From positions 1 through 12,491 of the forward strand of contig LGFB01000014.1 of assembly GCA_001508835.1 (NCBI GenBank): 12,491 nt of DNA, in the 5' to 3' direction. Of the stretch, positions 6,842 through 12,491 are shown piece after piece. Within the stretch, counting starts at the first letter, position 1, and each line of letters starts with the position of its first letter. The translations under genes and the position numbers were made by a program. Origin of the DNA: a bacterium 42_11 (GTDB lineage: Bacteria > Synergistota > GBS-1). Under the pieces are notes generated by a model. The model did not search any database. It was not told where the DNA came from and saw only the letters and a list, made by a program, of their open reading frames with translations.

Positions 6842-8922
6842 GCTATTTTCACTCTCCTTCTATCTTTAAGTTCTGCCCGCTTCCCTTTGTTCCAGCTAGA
6901 CGTTCTTGTGAAATAGCCTGTTATCCTAGTTATTCCATCTACATTCTTCGAACCACAGTATGGACAGCTTTCGCTTAAACCACGCGTGGTCTTCATACAA
7001 TCCAAACAGATGGTAAACTCCGGTGAAAAGGCTATTTGCGTATTTTGGCTACCTCTAAAAGTTCGTTCTACAAACTTAGCCAGCGCTTTCGGATCTGGTT
7101 TATGCTCTCCCATCCAAATGTGAGTTATTGCTCCCGCTTTTATTAGCGGATGGAAAACCCCTTCTTTTATAACTCTATCTATTGGGTTAATATCGGCAGA
7201 ATAGTTAAGATGCGTAGAATTCGTGTAATATATTCCACCCGTTTGGATGTTACCTTTAACCACTTGAGATGCTTTGTCTGGATAGTGCTTTAAATCTAAC
7301 CTCGCAAGGCGGTACGCCGTAGATTCCGCAGGCGTTTGTTCAAGAACGAGTCTTATATTAAATTTTTCTCCAAACTCCTGACACTTCATGGACATGTAAT
7401 TCACAACGGTAAGTCCCAGATTATAGGATTCCTCCGACTCATGAAGTTCCTTACCAGTCCAGTACTGAACCATCTCGTTCAACCCCAACAGCCCTATCAA
7501 GAAAGATACCTTATTCCAACGAAGATAGGGTTCTCCATCGTGGTCTATGAGTAGTAAGGAAAGAGGACTCGAAGGCCCCATGCTCAGAAGTTTCTTTATA
7601 AAATCCCTTTTTTGCAGATGAGCTAAAACGGCAAGCTCCATAGCTTTATCTATCTCCTTAAAAATATCTTCTTTGGTCTTAGCCTTATAGGCTATCCTCG
7701 GTAAATTTATAGTGACGTTTTGAAGAGCTGAAAACCGCATTTTCCAAGGCGTAGAAGCTTCCCTTAGGTCTTCTTCCGTGAGTTCAAACTGAAGCCTACA
7801 ACATTCAGAAAGTTTTGCTTGCCCTCCCCTATCAAATACGAAGTAAGTATTTCCCTTTTCTGAGGCCACCTTACATGCAAGCTCCAAAAAATTCTCCCAT
7901 CCAGGTGTTTTGAAGAAATCCTCAGTTATATGAAGAAGAGGCTTTGGAAAGAAAAACGGTTTGCCCTGAGCATCTCCCTCAAGATAGACCTCGAAAAGAG
8001 CCCTTAAAAATCTCTGCGACTCCTCTAAATATTCTCCATAGGTTTTCCCCGTTGGTTTACCTCCTGGCCCTAATGCAGGGACGTCTCTAAAGTGAGCAGG
8101 AATTTCCCAATATAAGTTTATATCCGTAAAGGCAACCTGCCCTCCTCTTCCGCCAGCCAACTGATTAAACTCAAATATTAACATTTGAGCTAATTGTTTA
8201 ACTTCCTTGTCTGACCTACCTTCTACGAAAGGCGCGAAGAACACGTTAACTGCATCCCAGCCTATAGCACCGGCAAAATGATTCTGAAGAACAGATGTCA
8301 TCTTTAGAAGATGAGCGAGTAAAACTTCCGCATGACGAGCAGGATAGGAAACGGAAGTTATAGACGGAATGTTAAGTCCAAACTTAACTACATAGGCAGG
8401 TGATTGTCCCGAACAATAGGGCCTGTTAACCATTCCTAAATCGTGAACATGAATGTCTCCCTCGAGGTGAGCATCAGCAACATCTGGAGAAAATACCTTT
8501 TTTAAAGCATATTCCTTAAGTATGGTTTCCGCCAAGGTCAAGTTTATGGATTCGGGATTATGCGAAGTATTTGAATTTTCTTTGTTAGGGAAAAAGATGA
8601 CCTCCTCCACATCGTAAATGGGCATTCCAACACGAGCATGGTCCATAATTCTTCCCGGTAGCCCATGCTCAAAGAGTTTAACATTAACAAGCTCTCTTAT
8701 AAAGGCTGTGGTTATGCGCTTTATACCACTATTAAGAAGAGTTTCTTCCACTTCCTTAGTTATCTGATGAGCTATTAAAGGCTCAACTTTAGCTTCTCTT
8801 ATAAGGGCCTCGTATATTCTCCTTGGATCCCAAGAGCTTGTTTCCTCCCTTGAAATTGCCTCAACGAGTAAGGCTTTATCAGTAGTCTCGCCAAGCTCGA
8901 AGAGGTTAAGGCTCTTTGCCAT
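6838..8922 (-). CDS. nrdD: Anaerobic (class III) ribonucleoside-triphosphate reductase, catalytic subunit
   Basis: The 694-residue protein reduces ribonucleoside triphosphates to deoxy forms under anaerobic conditions, using a glycyl radical that is destroyed by oxygen. The N-terminal ~85 residues resemble an ATP-cone allosteric domain in a divergent form. Catalytic-barrel landmarks follow: [17 protein letters not shown] (Cys170), [20 protein letters not shown], and LSECCRL (Cys374/375), where the thiyl-radical cysteine loop is expected. The C-terminus holds a zinc site (Cys639, 642, 653, 656 as CX2C...CX2C). It also holds the glycyl-radical motif RITGY, with Gly669 as the radical site, followed by WNKGKRAEL. 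The overall pattern resembles NrdD of thermophilic anaerobes such as Thermotoga. The ATG start has AAAGGAGG about 10 nt upstream, inside nrdR, and the two genes overlap by 17 bp. I cannot tell from sequence alone whether formate or a thioredoxin-type protein is the reductant. Confidence 0.95.
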   Translation of the reverse strand: MAKSLNLFELGETTDKALLVEAISREETSSWDPRRIYEALIREAKVEPLIAHQITKEVEETLLNSGIKRITTAFIRELVNVKLFEHGLPGRIMDHARVGMPIYDVEEVIFFPNKENSNTSHNPESINLTLAETILKEYALKKVFSPDVADAHLEGDIHVHDLGMVNRPYCSGQSPAYVVKFGLNIPSITSVSYPARHAEVLLAHLLKMTSVLQNHFAGAIGWDAVNVFFAPFVEGRSDKEVKQLAQMLIFEFNQLAGGRGGQVAFTDINLYWEIPAHFRDVPALGPGGKPTGKTYGEYLEESQRFLRALFEVYLEGDAQGKPFFFPKPLLHITEDFFKTPGWENFLELACKVASEKGNTYFVFDRGGQAKLSECCRLQFELTEEDLREASTPWKMRFSALQNVTINLPRIAYKAKTKEDIFKEIDKAMELAVLAHLQKRDFIKKLLSMGPSSPLSLLLIDHDGEPYLRWNKVSFLIGLLGLNEMVQYWTGKELHESEESYNLGLTVVNYMSMKCQEFGEKFNIRLVLEQTPAESTAYRLARLDLKHYPDKASQVVKGNIQTGGIYYTNSTHLNYSADINPIDRVIKEGVFHPLIKAGAITHIWMGEHKPDPKALAKFVERTFRGSQNTQIAFSPEFTICLDCMKTTRGLSESCPYCGSKNVDGITRITGYFTRTSSWNKGKRAELKDRRRVKIA

Positions 8923-9400
8923 TCCTCTCTGCCTCCTTTATCTCTATAGTTTTATTAAGCAAACTTTCGAGCTCTCTTATAAAATGGGTCAAATCCGTAA
9001 ACTCCCTATAAACAGAGGCAAACCTTACATAGGCTACTTTATCCAGCTCTTTAAGGGCCTCTATAACCTTTTCCCCTATCTCCTTGCTGGTTATTTCCTT
9101 TCTACCTTCAGCACGTAAATCTGCTTCTATCTGGTCAGCAATTTCCTCTATTTTTTCACGGCTTACAGGCCTTTTCTCACAAGCCTTTAAAAGACCTCTT
9201 ATTATTTTCTCTCTATCAAATAATTCTCTTCTTCCGTCCTTTTTAATAACGAGTATTGTAGGAGATTCTATCCTCTCATAAGTAGTAAATCTTTTTCCAC
9301 AAACTAAACACTCCCTTCTCCTTCTTATAACCGAACCGTCCTCCACGGGTCTTGAATCTATAACCTTACTTTCAGGTTCACCACAAAAGGGACATTTCAT
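8906..9400 (-). CDS. nrdR: Transcriptional repressor NrdR
   Basis: This 164-residue zinc-ribbon/ATP-cone regulator senses ATP/dATP and represses ribonucleotide reductase genes. The ribbon is intact (MKCPFC, Cys3 and Cys6; [14 protein letters not shown], Cys31 and Cys34). It includes the arginine-rich IRRRREC segment involved in DNA binding. The ATP-cone spans about residues 47-137 ([24 protein letters not shown] ... [13 protein letters not shown]). The ATG at 9398-9400 was chosen because NrdR proteins begin MKCPFC and a GGGGTGAT site lies just upstream. A longer reading from 9424 would add eight unconserved residues. It is the first gene of the operon, directly upstream of and overlapping its probable target nrdD. 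Two NrdR-box-like sequences lie immediately in front, so autoregulation is likely. Confidence 0.96.
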   Translation of the reverse strand: MKCPFCGEPESKVIDSRPVEDGSVIRRRRECLVCGKRFTTYERIESPTILVIKKDGRRELFDREKIIRGLLKACEKRPVSREKIEEIADQIEADLRAEGRKEITSKEIGEKVIEALKELDKVAYVRFASVYREFTDLTHFIRELESLLNKTIEIKEAERNGKEP

Positions 9401-9408
9401 CTTTATCA

Positions 9409-9424
9409 CCCCAAGATATAGCAT
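9409..9424 (-). promoter_or_regulatory. NrdR box, proximal copy
   Basis: The core at 9412-9421 (CAAGATATAG) matches nine of ten positions of the known NrdR-box core CwAtATaTwG. It abuts the nrdR ribosome-binding site. The 16-bp box is separated from the distal box by exactly 16 bp (32 bp repeat), the spacing typical of NrdR operators. Confidence 0.62.
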
Positions 9425-9440
9425 CCAGTATAAGTATATA

Positions 9441-9456
9441 CCACAATATATAGAAA
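9441..9456 (-). promoter_or_regulatory. NrdR box, distal copy
   Basis: The core at 9444-9453 (CAATATATAG) matches all ten positions of CwAtATaTwG, and the left flank keeps cAC of the acaC arm. It covers the proposed -10 element of the nrdR-nrdD-nrdG promoter, so binding here would block transcription. Confidence 0.72.
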
Positions 9457-9476
9457 AGGAAGGGAAGCTTTGTTAA
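9447..9476 (-). promoter_or_regulatory. Candidate promoter of the nrdR-nrdD-nrdG operon
   Basis: On the minus strand, TTAACA (9476-9471) is followed after 18 bp by TATATA (9452-9447). Transcription would begin near 9440, between the two NrdR boxes. The hexamers are imperfect, and alternative TATACT sequences lie slightly downstream, so the exact promoter is uncertain. Confidence 0.4.
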
Positions 9477-9540
9477 GAAATTGAAAGTTTGATAACGTAT
9501 TTTTGAGATAAAGGGGTATATATGTGATAAAATTAGGTGA

Positions 9541-9548
9541 AAAGGAGG
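9541..9548 (+). promoter_or_regulatory. Ribosome-binding site deciding the TIGR00725 gene start
   Basis: AAAGGAGG lies 8 bases before the GTG at 9557. It falls inside the longer reading frame that begins with GTG at 9524, so the internal GTG is the probable start. Confidence 0.7.
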
Positions 9549-9556
9549 GACGTGGA

Positions 9557-10039
9557 GTGGATAGGAACATTTACATAGGAGTGATAGGAGGAGGATATAA
9601 TCTTAGCCAAGAAGTGGAAGAATTAGCTGTTAGAACAGGCCAAATGATAGCAAAGGAAGGTTGGGTTATAATTTGCGGTGGAAAAGGGGGCATAATGGAA
9701 GCCGTATCCAAAGGAGCAAGTCAGGAAAATGGTATAGTGATAGGTATATTACCAGGGACATCTCGTAGTGAAGGTAATCCTTATCTTACTTACTCTCTTC
9801 CTACAGCCTTGGGTCATTTTAGGAACTTTCTTATAGCTCAAGCATCTGATATCTTAGTAGCCTTTGAAGGCGAATATGGTACTTTAAGTGAGATCGCAAT
9901 AGGACTAAGATTGGGAAAACCTGTTATAAGTTTGGCAGGTTGGGAACTTGGAAGAAGGGGGTTTAAAGCAGAAGGTATATATGAAGCATCTTCTCCAGAA
10001 GATGCCATTAGTTTAATAAAGAAAATACTCAAATTATAG
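9557..10039 (+). CDS. TIGR00725-family protein (LOG / DprA-related nucleotide-binding fold)
   Basis: From the GTG at 9557 the product has 160 residues, the usual size of the TIGR00725 family, a relative of LOG-type phosphoribohydrolases and the DprA Rossmann fold. It shows IGVIGGGYN at the N-terminus, WVIICGGKGGIMEAVSKGA in the first third, IGILPG, and then FEGEYGTLSEIAIGLRLGKPVI. The last block corresponds to the GG-x-GT-x-x-E nucleotide-binding motif, with Glu replacing the usual first Gly. LOG enzymes release cytokinin-type bases from nucleotides, but the role of TIGR00725 proteins is not established, and this altered motif makes a function guess unsafe. It is the first gene of a unit with glyA, 14 bp before the glyA ATG. 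It starts divergently from the nrd operon. I see no convincing -35/-10 pair in front of it; TTGAGA at 9503 with GATAAA at 9526 is the best weak candidate. Confidence 0.82.
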   Translation: MDRNIYIGVIGGGYNLSQEVEELAVRTGQMIAKEGWVIICGGKGGIMEAVSKGASQENGIVIGILPGTSRSEGNPYLTYSLPTALGHFRNFLIAQASDILVAFEGEYGTLSEIAIGLRLGKPVISLAGWELGRRGFKAEGIYEASSPEDAISLIKKILKL

Positions 10040-10047
10040 AAAGGAGG
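10040..10047 (+). promoter_or_regulatory. Ribosome-binding site deciding the glyA start
   Basis: AAAGGAGG lies 6 bases before the ATG at 10054 and only 3 before the GTG at 10051. The ATG also gives residue numbering that matches Bacillus SHMT exactly. Confidence 0.75.
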
Positions 10048-10053
10048 TAAGTG

Positions 10054-11292
10054 ATGAACTTCATCGCTAAAGTAGACCCAGAGATAGCCTCTCTCATAGC
10101 AAATGAAGAGGCAAGACAAAAAGAACATTTGGAACTTATCCCAAGTGAAAATTTTGTGTCTCCAGCAATATTGGAGGCTCAAGGTTCTGTCTTAACTAAC
10201 AAGTATGCGGAAGGTTATCCGGGCAAGAAGTATTATGGTGGATGTGAATTCGTAGAAAAAATCGAGGAAATAGCCATCAAAAGAGCGTGTGACCTTTTCG
10301 GAGCCGATCATGCAAACGTCCAACCTCATTGTGGCACACAAGCTAATATGGCTGTTTATTTTTCCTTTCTAAAGCCAGGAGAGAAAATAATGGCTATGAA
10401 CTTAGCCCACGGTGGGCATCTTTCCCACGGAAGTCCTGTAAACTTTTCAGGAATTTTTTACAAAGTAATACCCTATGGCGTTGATAAGGAAACAGAAATG
10501 CTAAACTACGAGGAAATTTACAATATAGCTGCAAAAGAGAAACCAAAGCTTATCGTCGCCGGAGCAAGCGCGTATCCTCGATTTATAGATTTTCAAAGAT
10601 TTAAAGAAATAGCCGACGCAGTAGGAGCCTACCTTATGGTAGATATGGCGCACATTGCAGGACTTGTAGCGGGCGGGGTCCACCCAAGTCCCGTTCCCTA
10701 TTCTGATTTTGTTACATCTACAACTCACAAAACTTTAAGAGGCCCAAGAGGAGCTTTCATTCTTTGTAGAAGCGAATATGCTTCTCAAATAGACAAAATG
10801 GTTTTCCCTGGAATCCAAGGAGGTCCATTAATGCATGTAATAGCAGCAAAGGCAACCTGCTTTTTATTAGCCTCAACGCCTGATTTTAAAGAGTACGCTC
10901 GTAAAGTCGTGGAGAATGCCAAGGCTCTTGCTAAAGCTCTTTTAGAAAGGGGATTCAGGCTTGTAAGCGGAGGAACAGATAACCATCTTATATTGGTTGA
11001 TCTTAGAAGCTTTAACATCACAGGAAAGGAAGCAGAAAAGCTTTTAGAAAGCGTGGGGATAACGGTAAACAAAAATATGATTCCTTATGACCCGAGATCA
11101 CCATTTATAACGAGCGGAATTCGATTAGGAACTCCCGCATTAACAACTAGAGGCATGGGAGTCAAAGAAATGGAAGAGATAGCAGATCTCATATACAAAA
11201 CCATAAAAAATAAAGACAACCCCAAAGAACTTGAGAAAGTCAAAGATAGGGTTAAAGAACTTTGCAAAGGGTTCCCTCTCTTCGCTTGGTAA
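10054..11292 (+). CDS. glyA: Serine hydroxymethyltransferase
   Basis: This 412-residue PLP enzyme interconverts serine plus tetrahydrofolate with glycine plus methylene-tetrahydrofolate, the main entry to one-carbon metabolism. Its residue numbering matches the Geobacillus stearothermophilus enzyme as I recall it. Landmarks are Tyr51 and Glu53 ([13 protein letters not shown], with Tyr60/61), His122 in AHGGHLSHG, which stacks on PLP, Asp197 in VDMAHIAG, the Schiff-base Lys226 in [12 protein letters not shown], Asn341, and Arg357 in SGIRLGT, which binds the substrate carboxylate. One oddity is Cys93 in PHCGTQAN, where the family almost always has Ser (PHSG) near the PLP phosphate. It is the second gene of its unit, 14 bp after the TIGR00725 gene. 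It overlaps or abuts the following small gene, depending on the start chosen there. Confidence 0.97.
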   Translation: MNFIAKVDPEIASLIANEEARQKEHLELIPSENFVSPAILEAQGSVLTNKYAEGYPGKKYYGGCEFVEKIEEIAIKRACDLFGADHANVQPHCGTQANMAVYFSFLKPGEKIMAMNLAHGGHLSHGSPVNFSGIFYKVIPYGVDKETEMLNYEEIYNIAAKEKPKLIVAGASAYPRFIDFQRFKEIADAVGAYLMVDMAHIAGLVAGGVHPSPVPYSDFVTSTTHKTLRGPRGAFILCRSEYASQIDKMVFPGIQGGPLMHVIAAKATCFLLASTPDFKEYARKVVENAKALAKALLERGFRLVSGGTDNHLILVDLRSFNITGKEAEKLLESVGITVNKNMIPYDPRSPFITSGIRLGTPALTTRGMGVKEMEEIADLIYKTIKNKDNPKELEKVKDRVKELCKGFPLFAW

Positions 11293-11492
11293 AAGTGGAA
11301 AGTGACAGTTATAATAAAATAGAGTCTTTATTCAAAAGACTCCATCTTTTCGGAGTTTTCCCGCTCCGATCTTCAGAAATCGAAGAGGTTTCTCCCGGCA
11401 TATGGAGGGTTGAGCTCCTCATAGCTTGCTTCTTAAAGGAGGAGGAGCTCAACCTTCTGATATCAATGATCTTAAGAAAAGGAGGTGAATAA
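11262..11492 (+). CDS. Small ACT-like / DUF4911-like protein
   Basis: This frame encodes up to 76 residues and lies between glyA and the nicotinamidase gene. Its predicted order (beta LRLVKVES, helix [11 protein letters not shown], beta GVFPLRSS, beta WRVELLIAC, helix [12 protein letters not shown]) resembles a small ACT-like fold. It recalls the DUF4911 family of short bacterial proteins, but I cannot confirm the family. The start is uncertain. TTG at 11262 overlaps the glyA end by 31 bp and keeps the first beta strand. TTG at 11286 and GTG at 11295 are alternatives, and none has a strong ribosome-binding site. Translation may therefore depend on ribosomes finishing glyA. The stop is 1 bp before the pncA ATG, and the pncA ribosome-binding site lies within its last codons. 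It also contains a 13-bp perfect inverted repeat. A small-molecule-sensing role would suit the fold but is a guess. Confidence 0.6.
   Translation: MQRVPSLRLVKVESDSYNKIESLFKRLHLFGVFPLRSSEIEEVSPGIWRVELLIACFLKEEELNLLISMILRKGGE
11408..11454. repeat. 13-bp perfect inverted repeat (hairpin) inside the small gene
   Basis: GGTTGAGCTCCTC at 11408-11420 is exactly complementary to GAGGAGCTCAACC at 11442-11454, leaving a 21-base loop. G-U, A-U and G-C pairs can extend the stem outward by up to five pairs (11403-11459). No T-run follows, so it is not a classical terminator. It lies about 40 bp before the pncA start and inside coding sequence. Confidence 0.85.
11477..11488 (+). promoter_or_regulatory. 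Ribosome-binding site deciding the pncA start
   Basis: AAAAGGAGGTGA, a near-perfect anti-16S match, has its GGAGG ending 8 bases before the ATG at 11494. It overlaps the in-frame GTG at 11485, which is therefore not the start. Confidence 0.75.
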
Positions 11493-11493
11493 C

Positions 11494-12009
11494 ATGAAGA
11501 AAGCTTTATTAGTGATCGACATGCTTAACGATTTTATAAATCCCAAAGGGAACCTCTATATAGGTGAATCCGGAGAAAAGATAATTCCATTCATCAAGGA
11601 AAGAATTACAGAGTTCAGAAAAAATGATAAGGTTATCTACTTATGCGATGCTCATGCCGACGATGATAAGGAATTTAAAGACTGGCCTCCCCACGCAATT
11701 AAAGGAAGCTGGGGAGCGCAAGTTGTAGACGAAATTGCTCCACAACCTGAAGATACAGTGGTAGAAAAGAAGACATATGATGGTTTTATAAAAACGGAGC
11801 TTGAGTCGATCTTAGAAAAAGAAAATGTGAGTGAAATATATGTAGTTGGAGTTTTAACCAACATATGTGTCCTTTATACAAGCGCCCATGCCAAAATGTT
11901 AGGCTATCCTGTTACAGTATACAGAAAAGGTTGTGCAAGCATAACTCCTGAGAAACACGAGTGGGCTCTCAAAGAAATGAGTGAAAGCCTAAAAATAGAA
12001 GTTTTATAA
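11494..12009 (+). CDS. pncA: Nicotinamidase (isochorismatase-like cysteine hydrolase)
   Basis: This 171-residue hydrolase is predicted to deamidate nicotinamide to nicotinate for NAD salvage in the cytoplasm. The catalytic triad is present: Asp9 in VIDMLNDF, Lys92 or Lys93 in VEKKTYDGF, and Cys125 in [12 protein letters not shown]. The metal-binding region typical of nicotinamidases, rather than of other isochorismatase relatives, is also visible: DAH (Asp52, His54), then [11 protein letters not shown] (His67). The C-terminal part [20 protein letters not shown] and [11 protein letters not shown] closely resembles the pneumococcal-type nicotinamidase. The ATG start has an excellent ribosome-binding site. 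The stop overlaps the convergent thiolase stop by 6 bp. It is the last gene of the TIGR00725-glyA-small protein-pncA unit. Confidence 0.88.
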   Translation: MKKALLVIDMLNDFINPKGNLYIGESGEKIIPFIKERITEFRKNDKVIYLCDAHADDDKEFKDWPPHAIKGSWGAQVVDEIAPQPEDTVVEKKTYDGFIKTELESILEKENVSEIYVVGVLTNICVLYTSAHAKMLGYPVTVYRKGCASITPEKHEWALKEMSESLKIEVL

Positions 12010-12491
12010 CCTCTCTATCACCATAGCCACTCCTTGCCCACCACCCACACAAAGAGTTACAAGTCCAAACTGCTTATCATAGGTTCTGAGAGCATAAATA
12101 AGAGTAGTTAATATCTTTGCCCCCGTCGCTCCTATTGGGTGTCCCAATGCAATTGCTCCTCCATGAACATTTACTTTTTCATGATTCAAGCCTAATTCCC
12201 TCTCTACGGCGATAACTTGTACTGCAAATGCTTCATTTAATTCTATAAGGTCTATATCGCTTAGAGACAAATTAGCCAAAGATAGCGCCTTAGGTACAGC
12301 TTTAACCGGTCCTAATCCCATATGATCAGGAGCAACTCCCACGCTTGCATAGGAAAGAATTCTCGCTAAAGGTTTTAATCCCTCTGCCTTTGCCCACTCC
12401 TCATCCGCAATAACCAAGGCTGCTGCTCCATCGCACAAAGCTGAACTTGTACCGGCTGTTACAGTTCCATTTTCCTTAAATACGGGGGGAA
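12004..12491 (-). CDS. Acetyl-CoA acetyltransferase (thiolase), C-terminal part
   Basis: The frame is open to the right window edge. About 162 C-terminal residues of a thiolase of roughly 390 residues are visible, and the true start is outside. The visible part includes [20 protein letters not shown] (the TTG codon within it is an internal Leu), ELNEAFAVQ, and [19 protein letters not shown], which carries the catalytic His. It also has LCVGGGQG, with the catalytic Cys near the C-terminus. The N-terminal nucleophilic Cys is not in the window. Such thiolases condense two acetyl-CoA to acetoacetyl-CoA, or cleave 3-ketoacyl-CoA in fatty-acid or amino-acid fermentation pathways. The sequence does not distinguish these. 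The gene converges on pncA and its stop codon lies inside the end of pncA. Confidence 0.92.
   Translation of the reverse strand, partial: PPVFKENGTVTAGTSSALCDGAAALVIADEEWAKAEGLKPLARILSYASVGVAPDHMGLGPVKAVPKALSLANLSLSDIDLIELNEAFAVQVIAVERELGLNHEKVNVHGGAIALGHPIGATGAKILTTLIYALRTYDKQFGLVTLCVGGGQGVAMVIERL

Noticed and set aside
9401..9424. Longer NrdR from a start at 9424
   Set aside because: NrdR proteins begin at MKCPFC. The extra eight residues are not conserved and would overlap the ribosome-binding site and the NrdR box.
9524..9556. Longer N-terminus for the TIGR00725 protein from GTG at 9524
   Set aside because: It would place the strong AAAGGAGG site inside the coding sequence and add 11 unconserved residues. 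The GTG at 9557 has ideal spacing.
10040..10053. Glycine riboswitch before glyA
   Set aside because: The gap to the upstream gene is only 14 bp and holds just the ribosome-binding site.

Overview
The window is an AT-rich, tightly packed bacterial chromosome segment. Arg codons are mostly AGA/AGG, Ile is often ATA, and GTG/TTG starts are common. The gene content points to an anaerobe, probably thermophilic: an oxygen-sensitive class III ribonucleotide reductase is present, proteins are Lys/Glu-rich, and intergenic gaps are almost absent. A lipoprotein propeller and a BcsB-like exopolysaccharide protein suggest a cell envelope with a periplasm. A lineage such as Synergistota, Thermotogota, Atribacterota or Dictyoglomota would fit, but I cannot place it from this window. 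I see no mobile element, CRISPR array, tRNA or rRNA, and no gene-free stretch longer than 300 bases.

Layout. (1) At 1-2123 (+) lies the 3' part of a BcsB-like exopolysaccharide export protein that appears to carry an AMIN-like segment at its N-terminal end. (2) At 2163-3836 (-) is a two-gene unit: a DUF1445/D-glutamate-cyclase-family protein followed by an MtdA/MtdB-type methylene-tetrahydropterin dehydrogenase. (3) At 3924-6157 (+) is a divergent unit: a QueT-type transporter, a membrane-anchored coiled-coil protein and an eight-repeat propeller lipoprotein. (4) At 6161-9400 (-) is a complete anaerobic dNTP-synthesis operon, nrdR-nrdD-nrdG, with two NrdR-box-like sites 32 bp apart in front of it. 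(5) At 9557-12009 (+) is a second divergent unit: a TIGR00725/LOG-like protein, glyA, a small ACT-like protein and a nicotinamidase. (6) At 12004-12491 (-) is the C-terminal part of a thiolase running off the window.

How it works together. Genes within a unit are joined by short gaps or overlaps, including two 4-bp TTGA stop/start overlaps, so translational coupling is likely. The three convergent junctions are tight: 39 bp, 3 bp and a 6-bp overlap, with no recognisable intrinsic terminator. Two divergent intergenic regions hold the control signals. In the first (3837-3923), two extended -10 promoters stand back to back, and the QueT message would be leaderless or nearly so. In the second (9401-9556), NrdR would autoregulate its own operon. 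NrdD/NrdG make deoxynucleotides, GlyA supplies one-carbon units and glycine, the MtdA/B homologue may oxidise or reduce methylene-pterin units, and the nicotinamidase feeds NAD salvage.

Most of the window is recognisable housekeeping. The less ordinary points are the AMIN-BcsB fusion, the MtdA/B homologue paired with DUF1445, the back-to-back promoters with a leaderless queT, the NrdR box pair, and a 13-bp perfect inverted repeat inside the small gene upstream of the nicotinamidase gene.
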